Positions 55,160-63,191 of a DNA stretch of 64,000 bases are shown here, piece by piece. This stretch comes from Stentor roeselii. Its lineage: Eukaryota; Ciliophora; Heterotrichea; Heterotrichida; Stentoridae. The position numbers and the translations under genes are program-made. The stretch covers positions 1 to 64,000 of the forward strand of contig RSEH01000179.1 of NCBI GenBank assembly GCA_006503475.1. The letters are read 5' to 3'. How positions within the stretch are numbered: the first letter of the stretch is position 1; every line of letters starts with the position of its first letter. Below the pieces are notes generated by a model. It saw nothing but the letters and a program-made list of their open reading frames with translations. It made no database searches and was not told the origin of the DNA.

Positions 55160-56497
55160 ATGACTTGTAGTCAAGATTGCAATGGTCATGGCACTTGCAT
55201 GGCACATGAATGTTCTTGTGATCTCGGTTTTTTTTCTTCTGATAAGTCAAAGAAAGACTGTGAGTCTTCAGGAAAAGATGAATGGGGAAAAGGTTGGGAT
55301 TTTTTCATGATATTTTTCGGAATTTGTTTTGGGATTATTTTTCTTTGCAGTTTTTTGAAATTGAGGAGTTCTTTAAAGCAGGAAAAAACATATGACTGTA
55401 AAAATAAATGTAAAAGACTGTTCTTAAGCCCTAAGAACTTAAGTTTGTTAGGGATTATTATCATTAGTCTGATAAAAGTGATATGGATCAGTTTTGACCC
55501 TTTGGTGTTTAAAAATAAGTCGAATCGACTTGTGGACAGGTTGCTCTTTGAGACTATTTATCCGATAATGTTCACTGTTCTTGCTTCGGTCCTGCTGGTA
55601 TGGTCAGGTATGTATCAAGGTCTAAGAAACAGCAAAAGAGACCCGTTTAAATTTTTAAGCAAGTTGATTGTGGGGATCATGGTCCTCGTCTATCCTTTAA
55701 CTTGGATGCTTAGCATCAATAAAGGACTTAGAAAGGAAAAAGAAGTTTCTTATTGGGTTGGGTATGTCAGTCTTGCTATTCTTTCTTCGTTTCTTTCTAG
55801 TCTTTTTATATGCTTTTTCGCTCTTTTGTATTGTCGTATCAGTAGAAGCAAAGGTGAGGAAAGTATACAAAAGAATGAAAGTGACCAAAAAATTGTTAAG
55901 TCTATGAATGATTTCATTCAATTTCATCAAGATGTTCCGAATAGAGAATCTTTCAAACATAATTCACTTAAAACTGACTTTTTCGATAATATCAAAAGAA
56001 AAAGTGAAAAAATTGATTGGAATGAACTTGAAAGCTTTGAAATGATGAACCATAGCAGACATATAGAAGATATTGATGACCTGAAACATGAAGAAGTCAA
56101 AAAAAGTGAAAAAGAAAGTGAAAAAGAAAATAAAAAAAATTACTTGGATAAACTTACGGAGGATGATAAAAAATTGTTTAAAAAACTGCTTTTGATGACT
56201 TGCATTTCAGGCATTTCTGGACTTCTTATAATTGCGGTAGGGACTCCTTTTACTCTTTCTAATAGCTTAGAAAATCCGATGATGACTTTTTTCGGGATTT
56301 TCTTCGCATTTTTCTTTGAATTGTGCATTTGCTTAATTATTATGCAGGCTTTTACAACACAAATTAATAAACCTGAGAAAAAAAATATTAAGCAACTTAT
56401 TTACCTGGCTCGGAAAAATCGTTCAAAGTCACCTACAATCGAATTGCCCAAAGACTTTGAAAGAATTTCGCGTCGTCTTCGACTTTATTATGTATAA
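55160..56497 (+). CDS. 7-TM membrane protein with N-terminal EGF-like motif
   Basis: The 445 residues begin with a Cys-rich EGF-like segment (CSQDCNGHGTCMAHECSCD) without a visible signal peptide. Seven hydrophobic segments follow (~47-67, 92-112, 128-150, 167-187, 198-226, 345-366, 374-398). A highly charged loop of ~115 residues separates TM5 from TM6, and the tail is short and basic. The layout is that of a GPCR-like or TOM1/THH1-like seven-helix protein; the family is not certain. The extracellular EGF module and cytosolic loop suggest a surface receptor. The gene starts 55 nt from the divergent repeat-protein gene. Confidence 0.75.
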   Translation: MTCSQDCNGHGTCMAHECSCDLGFFSSDKSKKDCESSGKDEWGKGWDFFMIFFGICFGIIFLCSFLKLRSSLKQEKTYDCKNKCKRLFLSPKNLSLLGIIIISLIKVIWISFDPLVFKNKSNRLVDRLLFETIYPIMFTVLASVLLVWSGMYQGLRNSKRDPFKFLSKLIVGIMVLVYPLTWMLSINKGLRKEKEVSYWVGYVSLAILSSFLSSLFICFFALLYCRISRSKGEESIQKNESDQKIVKSMNDFIQFHQDVPNRESFKHNSLKTDFFDNIKRKSEKIDWNELESFEMMNHSRHIEDIDDLKHEEVKKSEKESEKENKKNYLDKLTEDDKKLFKKLLLMTCISGISGLLIIAVGTPFTLSNSLENPMMTFFGIFFAFFFELCICLIIMQAFTTQINKPEKKNIKQLIYLARKNRSKSPTIELPKDFERISRRLRLYYV

Positions 56498-56566
56498 TTC
56501 GATGACGGAGGCAATCTTGAGCTTCGATGAATTTATTCAAATTAATTTAAATAAACGTTAGTAAAA

Positions 56567-58420
56567 ATGAAATCTCATGAACTCACTCTTATTCGAACTG
56601 AAGGCCTTGATACTAAAGAACTGGAGTTTTTTATTTATATTGGAAGAGACTGCTACGGTGTACTTGAACTGAATGGTAATAACTTGCAAAAATCTTTGTT
56701 ACTTCCGGCGTATGGAAGACTTGGGATTCGGGTTTGTCAGGGCAAGATTCTTGTTGGAGAAACCTTTGTTGATATCTTGTCGCTTGAGCAAAATGGACTT
56801 CAGTGGCTTCCTGTCTTGTCTTGTGACTCGGAACCAATTTTCGAATTACCTGATGAAGTTCCTTGTCCTAGGGTACTTATTTCGATTTATTCTAGTAAGA
56901 CTAAAAATCCTGGACGGCCTGTTGAAGGGCTAAGGTTTCAGTTACCAGTTGCTAAAGAGCCAGAAGAAATGGAAAAACTTGAACTTCTCCAAAGTTTCGA
57001 AGAAACCTCTCCAAAAAGCCAAGTAGAGAAATCCTCTGAGCCAATCCCAATCATCACCGCTGAAAACCCCTCAGAAAATCCTTTAAACCTAAAAAACTCC
57101 TCAGAACCCCTAGAATCCAAAAAACAAGTTTCACTCACCCAATCAAAAACTCAAGAACAATCAAAAACCTTCGAAATCCCAAAAAACCTTCAAAACTCTC
57201 CAACTTTTCCAAACTCAATCAAAAAATCCGAAAATCCTCTTCACTTTTCTAATGAAAACATTGAAAACCTAGAAGAAATGCTTGAAAACTTGAGCCAAAA
57301 TCTTCACAAATCAGAAAAAAAGAACCTTCAAAAAAAAAGAACAATTCGAGATCTTCAGTTAAAACTTTCAATTTTACACGAAAAGTGTAAAACCCTAGAA
57401 AAAAGTGAAGATCTTCGAATAAATCAATATTTGACTGAAAAAATTCTGGTCTCAGAAGAAAAAACTTTGGAAATGCAAGAAACAATTGAAAGTCAAAAAT
57501 TTCAAATATCTGAACTTCAGGCTGTTATTTCTAATCAAAGCGCTTTACTGAGTGACAAAGAAGACCTGATCATTCAGCAAGAGTGTCTTTTGAATGAGCA
57601 AGACTCCATCATCAAAGAACTTGAATCAAGTCAGTCAGAGTTCGAGTTTATCTTAAACGAGAAGGTTAAAGAAAGTAACCAAATCGAGCTCTCATTGAAA
57701 GAAACTATAAAATCTCTCGAATCTCGTCTCAAGGAAAGTGTCAAGTCCTTAGACCTGCTCGAGTCAACTTTCAAAGAAACTACTTCAAAAGCCATAAACT
57801 TAGAAATCGCTTTATACGAACTTCAACAACAAGGAAAGCCTCTTCAAGATAAAGAACCTTGCCCAAGTTGTGAAAAGTTCCAAGTTGAAATCAAAGGACA
57901 CTTGGAAAACACGAAAAGACTTTACCAGTCAATTGAAATCACGACAGAAAAACTAAATACTTCTGAATTCCACAATCAAGAACTGATCATCATAAACCAA
58001 GACCTAACCCAAGAGAACCAGTTATTAAAAAGCAATAATTTTAACCAGTTCCCTGAAATTCAGTCCCCTAAAGACTTTTCCTTATCCCTTCTCCTTTCAA
58101 ACAACCTTCCAAACGACGAGATAGACGATCTTTTCCAACATCTCTTTCCTTTAACCTACTCCAGAAGTTTAAAATTATTACCTCAAGTCTACCTTCTCTC
58201 AAACAAAAAGGTAAAAATAACAAAAACCTCAGAAAAGTTGCATTTTTTTCAAGACAACCAAGAAATTTCAATATCCGAGACAGAATCTACTTTAAAACAT
58301 GAAAAAAACAGCTTAAGTCTTGAAGACGTAAGCAACCAACTTGAGTACAAGTCTCAAAACCTGATCCACAGCCGGGCAACCCGTGAAAACAAGCTGCGAG
58401 TGCTGACAAAGCAATGGTGA
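56567..58420 (+). CDS. C2-like domain / coiled-coil protein
   Basis: A 617-residue protein with an N-terminal C2-like beta domain (~1-115; strands around YGVLELNGNNLQKSLLL, RLGIRVCQGKILVGETFVDI and RVLISIY). A disordered Pro/Glu/Lys/Ser-rich linker (~120-225) and a coiled coil (~225-480) follow, then a C-terminal region (~495-600) with a short beta-rich part. The order resembles the gene at 11165-12868 and suggests distant paralogy; both may be basal-body or transition-zone proteins, though no hallmark proves this. One CPSC pair (EPCPSCEKF, ~438) lies inside the coil. It converges with the EF-hand gene, with 15 nt between stops. Confidence 0.78.
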   Translation: MKSHELTLIRTEGLDTKELEFFIYIGRDCYGVLELNGNNLQKSLLLPAYGRLGIRVCQGKILVGETFVDILSLEQNGLQWLPVLSCDSEPIFELPDEVPCPRVLISIYSSKTKNPGRPVEGLRFQLPVAKEPEEMEKLELLQSFEETSPKSQVEKSSEPIPIITAENPSENPLNLKNSSEPLESKKQVSLTQSKTQEQSKTFEIPKNLQNSPTFPNSIKKSENPLHFSNENIENLEEMLENLSQNLHKSEKKNLQKKRTIRDLQLKLSILHEKCKTLEKSEDLRINQYLTEKILVSEEKTLEMQETIESQKFQISELQAVISNQSALLSDKEDLIIQQECLLNEQDSIIKELESSQSEFEFILNEKVKESNQIELSLKETIKSLESRLKESVKSLDLLESTFKETTSKAINLEIALYELQQQGKPLQDKEPCPSCEKFQVEIKGHLENTKRLYQSIEITTEKLNTSEFHNQELIIINQDLTQENQLLKSNNFNQFPEIQSPKDFSLSLLLSNNLPNDEIDDLFQHLFPLTYSRSLKLLPQVYLLSNKKVKITKTSEKLHFFQDNQEISISETESTLKHEKNSLSLEDVSNQLEYKSQNLIHSRATRENKLRVLTKQW

Positions 58421-58435
58421 ACTATATAAACTAAA

Positions 58436-59349
58436 TTAATGGTTTTCCGAAATATTCGCTGCAAGGTTCTCCGGAAGTAAATGCGCGACTTCTTTTCCAA
58501 TCTGCCTAAGACGCATCGCTGTGTAAGTAAAAACATTATCAGCGTCGATTTTCTTAGTGATGATCTCCGTGTATATAATTTGAAAAGCAAGAGAAATTCC
58601 TGTTTCTTGAAGATACTTCTCAAAAAGCTGAAGTTGTTTATCAACCTGTGCTTCGACTTTTTCAGCTTTTTCAGCTTTTTCACTTTTTCTGATTTTTCTG
58701 ATTTTTTTGAGTCGTTTTCAGGGTGTTCGAGTTTTTGGATGGAAAGCTGAATTATTCCTTTAACCAGAACGACGAACTCTTGAACTGAAACTTTTCCGTC
58801 TTTGTTTCGGTCGATTGAGGAAAGGACTTCTTTTATTTGAGATGTTGAAGGCTTTGGGAAGTTCAAAGCTGAACTGACTTTTGTGAGGACCTTTGAAAGT
58901 TCTTTCTCGTCGATAAAGCTGGACTTGTCAGTGTCGGCATCGGCGAAAGCGTTTCCTGAGACTGTGTTCAGTTGACGCTCGTCTTTTAAGAGCTTTTTTA
59001 GAGCTTCGAGCTTTTTTGACTCTTCGGTTTCGGGAGGGTTCGGAGGAGGATTTGAGTTGTTTTCTAGTTTTTGGATGGTTAATTGGATCACTCCTTTTAA
59101 GAGGATCAGGAACTCTTGGATTGAGACTTTTCCGTCTTTGTTCTTGTCGATTGAACTTAACACTTCTTTTATTTGGGATGACGAGGGCTTTGGAAAGTTT
59201 AGAGCGGAACTTACCTTTGTTAGGACTTTTGTTAGCTCTTTTTCGTCGATGAAACCTGATTTGTCGGAGTCAGCTTCATTGAAAGCATTAGTAGCCACAG
59301 CATTTAACTGTCTTTCATCTCTTAATAGTTTTCTCAAGGCTTCAGCCAT
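58436..59349 (-). CDS. duplicated EF-hand protein with apparent frameshift
   Basis: A tandem internal duplication: two ~90-residue units about 80% identical, each with two EF-hand loops (DSDKSGFIDEKEL, DKNKDGKVSIQEF; DTDKSSFIDEKEL, DRNKDGKVSVQEF). A Lys/Glu-rich linker follows. The frame in use up to there runs on into a poorly protein-like basic sequence, whereas the -1 frame from near nt 58675 gives a well-formed C-terminal domain of about 70 residues (VDKQLQLFEKYLQETG, then TYTAMRLRQIGKEVA) ending at TAA 58436-58438. The switch lies in A-rich DNA (GTGAAAAAGCTG and an A7 run, 58675-58710). No 15-nt intron fits. An indel, assembly error or -1 frameshifting could explain it. The full product is ~304 residues. 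Confidence 0.75.
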
Positions 59350-59488
59350 TTTTGCAAGGAAGAAGAAAAGAGAAGTTTTTCAACAAGAAAGATAACTGAA
59401 AAGCTTTAAAGTTAAAATTTTCAAATAACTCACCAAAATCTTTGAAATTTCGAGTTAACTTAAAAATGAAACAATTTTGAGTAAATCA

Positions 59489-59767
59489 TTAATTGTTATC
59501 CTGACTCGACAGTTTTGAAAACCTTCCTCGGTTTAGAACTGGCGAAAAAGTTTTAGTGAACCTTGAATGAGCACTTTGGCGCTTGGGTGATCTGGTCACT
59601 GAAAGAGTTCCTGTAAGTCTTACACCAGAGAGTTTTGGAAGGCCGTAGTCTTTTAATTGAAGGCTATCTCTGGTGAATTTTCCCATGCAAGAATTAGTTG
59701 TTTTTTTTACTGGAACTAGCTGAGTCATCTTATTCCAAGCGACCCAAGGTAGACTATCGTGATTCAT
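59489..59767 (-). CDS. hypothetical small basic protein
   Basis: A 92-residue, Lys/Arg/Ser-rich frame (MNHDSLPWVAWNKMTQLVPV start) with no recognised domain. It lies 17 nt downstream of the cyclin gene on the same strand. The ATG context (TTATAAATG) is like that of other genes here, which supports it, but homology is lacking. Basic, Ser-rich short proteins of this kind are often microtubule- or nucleic-acid-associated; that is a guess. Confidence 0.5.
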   Translation of the reverse strand: MNHDSLPWVAWNKMTQLVPVKKTTNSCMGKFTRDSLQLKDYGLPKLSGVRLTGTLSVTRSPKRQSAHSRFTKTFSPVLNRGRFSKLSSQDNN

Positions 59768-59784
59768 TTATAACCTAATCATTA

Positions 59785-60861
59785 TTAATTTACTCTATTC
59801 CCCTCATTCTGCAAAAACTCAAGAAACCTGGGGTTAAAAGTTTGAACAGCCAAGAATTCCTCATAATTAACCTGCATATCCCTTACATAATCCTCAGCAT
59901 TATCAAACCTTTCAAATTCACTCGAGAATTCAAACTGATCAAAACAATGAATAAACCTGAGTTCCGCCGCAATTTGTTCAGAAGACTGTATTTCAACAGT
60001 TCCAGCTAAAAACTTGCAAAGAAGAGTTTCAACAAGTGTCTGATGTTCCTGCATATCAGGCATGAAGTCAATAGGTGGAAACAATTCAAAATTGCTAAGA
60101 ATAAACCATTTGTATACCATCGCATACAAAATAGCAGCAATCAAGTACAAAGGACGATATTGATGAATTGAAAAGTCAAGAGTGCTGATGTCCAGAAGCT
60201 CCATGCTCTGGATATAGCGAATATAAGAGTTTTTGTTCTGTTCTTTAAAAGTTATTAACACCCTGGCCAAACGTTCCTCACATCCAGTCATCTGCGATAT
60301 GGTCTCGGAGAAGACGGATTTAAGGAAATAGTCCCATTCTTTTAATAACGAGTTTAACCAGTTGTAATAAGTTGCAGGGTAAAGCTGCCATTTAAGCTTT
60401 GGAAGAATTTCACTTTCTTTTTGTTTGATTTGAGTCACTGTGAAGGTGTTACTTGTTGTTTTAGAAAACTCGTCTATTGGGTAGCTGTAGATTTCTTCAC
60501 GTTTTACTGAAAGGTATAAACAGGTTATTCCTATCAGTTGAAGGTCACTTTGACTTGCTTTCATGCATGATAAAACTCGGTCTATTGTTGAAAGAGTTAG
60601 ATAATATGTTTCACGCTTTAGGTGGAAGGCTGAGCTCACCTCGAGTAACCAGTTTAGTAAAATTACTCGCATCATTGGAGTTATTTCGCTTTGGGACTCG
60701 AAATAGTTCGGGTTTGGCTTGTAGGAAGAGTCGTTTTGAGATAAATCGCGGAAATAATCAACCAGATTGCTTTTCCATGAATCTTCCTCACTACGTGGAG
60801 AGACTTCGGAGAAGTCTAGAACTTCGCTTGTAGTAAGTTCAGACTCAGCGTTTTCACCCAT
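59785..60861 (-). CDS. cyclin
   Basis: A 358-residue cyclin. The N-terminal cyclin box (~40-165) contains ITPMMRVILLNWLLEVSSAF (MRxILxxWLxEV motif), YYLTLSTIDRVLS, and LQLIGITCLYLSVKREE, including the Lys and Glu that contact the kinase. A second, more diverged cyclin fold follows (~170-300). The A/B/E-type layout suggests a cell-cycle cyclin controlling a CDK, most like cyclin E or B by the N-box; the exact class cannot be set by eye. No destruction box (RxxLxxxxN) is obvious in the short N-terminus. Upstream DNA on the sense strand is G-poor. Confidence 0.88.
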   Translation of the reverse strand: MGENAESELTTSEVLDFSEVSPRSEEDSWKSNLVDYFRDLSQNDSSYKPNPNYFESQSEITPMMRVILLNWLLEVSSAFHLKRETYYLTLSTIDRVLSCMKASQSDLQLIGITCLYLSVKREEIYSYPIDEFSKTTSNTFTVTQIKQKESEILPKLKWQLYPATYYNWLNSLLKEWDYFLKSVFSETISQMTGCEERLARVLITFKEQNKNSYIRYIQSMELLDISTLDFSIHQYRPLYLIAAILYAMVYKWFILSNFELFPPIDFMPDMQEHQTLVETLLCKFLAGTVEIQSSEQIAAELRFIHCFDQFEFSSEFERFDNAEDYVRDMQVNYEEFLAVQTFNPRFLEFLQNEGNRVN

Positions 60862-61916
60862 TTATGTTTATCATATAAAGATTTTCAGGTGGTGGTTTGT
60901 GTTTAGAGTTTTTGTTGAGATTGAGGGAAAATTAGTGAGTTGAAATGATTTTAGAGCTTTTATTGGGTATTAAGGTTTGGTGTCTTTTTGAGTAAAGATG
61001 TGATTTAAACCATCTTGAGTTTTATTTAAAATATGTTATATTAATAATGGGTTTATTATTGTAAAGCTATTATGAAACTAATATTTCATTGTTTATAATT
61101 ATTTATTATTACTAGAAAAAGGATCTCACTTTATTCATCTAGCAGAGATTTTTGGGAAAGTCTTATAAAGATTGAAGATAGAAAATCTTTAAGTTTACTT
61201 TGAGATGTTGAAATTGAATTACATAAAATTGATAGTCTAAGTCGTTTTCTCTCTGAACAGAAAAGTTTCTTGGTTCTAATACAGAAATTACTGCAAGCTT
61301 CGAAGACTCATCAAGTTCAAATATTTGAAATATTTTCATCTTTTCTGAAACAAATTTTGCAGATCGGATCTTATTCTTATGAAGTCAAAAAAAGCGAAAC
61401 TTGAAATACAAGAAAAGTAAAGTGTTGTAAACTTAAAGTAATCCTAGAAGATATTCATAGGGATAAGCTTCACTAGTCAAATCAGGCCGTGGGTTCATTA
61501 AAAATTCATCAAAGAAAAAACTGTTTCGAATTGGTCAAGTTGATTTTAAGATAAACAATTTTAATCGTATTATTAATCTGATATTGTGTATATATTATTA
61601 GAGATAATATTTGGGTTTTGAAGTAAATTGAAGCTAGATTTTATTATAAAAATTAATAAGAATTATGAAGGCTCTTAGCTTATAATAATTTTAGGAAGGG
61701 TGGCTGCGAATTTTTATTTTCTATCTATAAATGGTTTTCGATTAGAACTTCCAATAATGGTACTATAATATTTTAAATAAGAAATTGAAACCAGATTTTT
61801 AAAGTAGAACACCAGAATGGAACACCCTAGAATGAAACAAAATCCCAAATCTAAACAAAATTCATTCACACCTAATAAACTTCAGTTAATAAATTCCACA
61901 TAAAAAATATATAAAT
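60862..61916. other. AT-rich intergenic region with pseudogene-like stretch
   Basis: This lies between the cyclin (leftward) and the 192-residue protein (rightward). The first ~150 bases are G-poor in the cyclin sense, and the last ~120 bases are C-rich and G-poor in the rightward sense. In between, 61141-61554 reads like coding sequence interrupted by stops (see the separate entry). Nothing else is recognisable. Confidence 0.55.
61141..61554 (+). pseudogene. likely decayed helical-protein gene
   Basis: One frame stays protein-like over ~138 codons with three internal stops (TGA 61201, TGA 61402, TAG 61474) before TAA 61552. The longest intact part (61204-61401, 66 codons) has coding-type codon usage, many GAA/CAA/AAA/GTT codons and a heptad pattern (IDSLSRFLSEQKSFLVLIQK). 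None of the stops lies in a 15-nt GT...A...AG segment. The parent gene is unknown. Given the AT content, a chance frame cannot be excluded. Confidence 0.4.
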
Positions 61917-62495
61917 ATGCGACCAACTCTCCTAAACTTCCGTAGTCCCAAAGAGCGAACCCCCTTCAGCTTTTATTCAAGACAGACCTATGACGGTCGT
62001 TCTCTTTCCTTTTGTTCTCCAAAAGGTTCAGGTAAGACAAGCACGTTCAATAATGAAAAACGATTTAACTGGTACAGGTCTTTAAAAGGCACTTCATACC
62101 CAGTAGGTCCAGGGTCTTACAGTCCATCAGTGACAAGAAAGGGAAAGTTTAAAATAACATCAATTGTTCCTTATAAAAAGCTCTACGGCCTCAACAACCA
62201 AAATTGTGAAGGCTACGAGATGGTCGGCGATCAAATAGTCCCAGATCACGAGTTTCTAATGAAAACTCATAAAAGGACACATTTCGGGTCTGACCCGAAA
62301 CTCTCTACAAAGCAAAACACTTCAAATGACTCACAAACTTCAACTTTCTCTAAGAGAATGACTCCTGATCCTATCCTTTCAAGACATAAAGTCTCGAAAC
62401 CTCAGAATTCGACAAGGTCGAGGACTGGAACTCAGAAAAACTTCAAAGTAGTTAGAAAACTGGAAAAGATACTGAAAAGTAGGGTCTATCGTTAA
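61917..62495 (+). CDS. hypothetical basic protein with PGPGSY-like motif
   Basis: A 192-residue, very basic protein (Lys/Arg/Ser/Thr). It contains SYPVGPGSYSPSV (~61-73), which resembles the Pro-Gly-Pro-Gly-x-Tyr motif of SHIPPO/ODF3-type microtubule-associated repeats, but only one copy is evident. The remainder (GYEMVGDQIVPDHEFL and a Ser/Thr-rich tail) is unrecognised. A ciliary or cytoskeletal role is a weak inference. It ends 32 nt from the convergent MND1 gene. Confidence 0.65.
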   Translation: MRPTLLNFRSPKERTPFSFYSRQTYDGRSLSFCSPKGSGKTSTFNNEKRFNWYRSLKGTSYPVGPGSYSPSVTRKGKFKITSIVPYKKLYGLNNQNCEGYEMVGDQIVPDHEFLMKTHKRTHFGSDPKLSTKQNTSNDSQTSTFSKRMTPDPILSRHKVSKPQNSTRSRTGTQKNFKVVRKLEKILKSRVYR

Positions 62496-62527
62496 TAGAT
62501 TGTCGTATTATAAAATGAATTTATTAC

Positions 62528-63154
62528 TTAGATATAGTCTAAATCTTCTGGAATGCCGAAATGAGCGGAAAAATCTGAATTTGAAATATGAGGCATTTTA
62601 TTCTGAAGAAATTTCTTTGCCATGAAAATCCTGTCAGTGTATAAATTCGCCATTTCAGAAGATTCTTTTACTTTTTCACAGCATTCATCATAATAAACTC
62701 TTGTGCAACTTCTTAAAGAATCTTTAAGCTTAGTAGATTGATTGAGCTGCTCAGTTAAACTTCTAAGTTCATCTAAACAAGTGATTCTTTCACTAGTCTC
62801 CGGTTTCTCTATTAACTGATTTTCAATGAACTGATTCAGGAATTTCTTTTGTGTCTTGCTTTCCATTATAGAAGATTTCAAAGATTCGAGTTGACTTATG
62901 CGATTTTGACGAGCTTTTGATGGAAGTGCCCATAAAAAGTTTCCTATTCCGATTTTATCAGTTTCGACTAAATTATCATCAAGTAAGCTTTGAACGAGGT
63001 CCTTGACTTGCATGGGATTAAGTCCAGCTTTAGATGAAAGACTTTCGATTTCTTTTAAGTTGAATACTTCTTTCTAAGTATTTTTTACCTTTGAGTGAAA
63101 GATTTGTAAGATTTTTTGCCGCTTTTCTTCTAGAGAAAGTCCCTTTTTTCCCAT
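62528..63154 (-). CDS. MND1: meiotic nuclear division protein 1 (MND1)
   Basis: This is the MND1 partner of HOP2, which with it promotes DMC1/RAD51-mediated strand exchange in meiosis. Two exons (intron 63074-63088) give 203 residues, the normal length. The N-terminus (MGKKGLSLEEKRQKIL) is the conserved MND1 opening. It is followed by the winged-helix segment (EVFNLKEIESLSSKAGLNPM, then QVKDLVQSLLDDNLV, GIGNFLWALPSKA). A coiled coil comes next, and the conserved tail is FGIPEDLDYI. The first exon would be missed without the 15-nt intron. It diverges from the partial gene at 63192 with 37 nt between starts. Confidence 0.95.
63074..63088 (-). other. 15-nt spliceosomal intron
   Basis: On the sense strand this is GTAAAAAATACTTAG with A at position 10. 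Splicing joins FHSK to KEVFNLKEI of MND1. Confidence 0.92.
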
Positions 63155-63191
63155 ATTTTATTTATTGCCTTGTTGAGAACTTTATTATTTT
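63155..63191. promoter_or_regulatory. 37-nt divergent spacer
   Basis: The whole distance between the MND1 start (minus) and the next gene's ATG (plus). It is a probable bidirectional promoter region. Confidence 0.3.
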
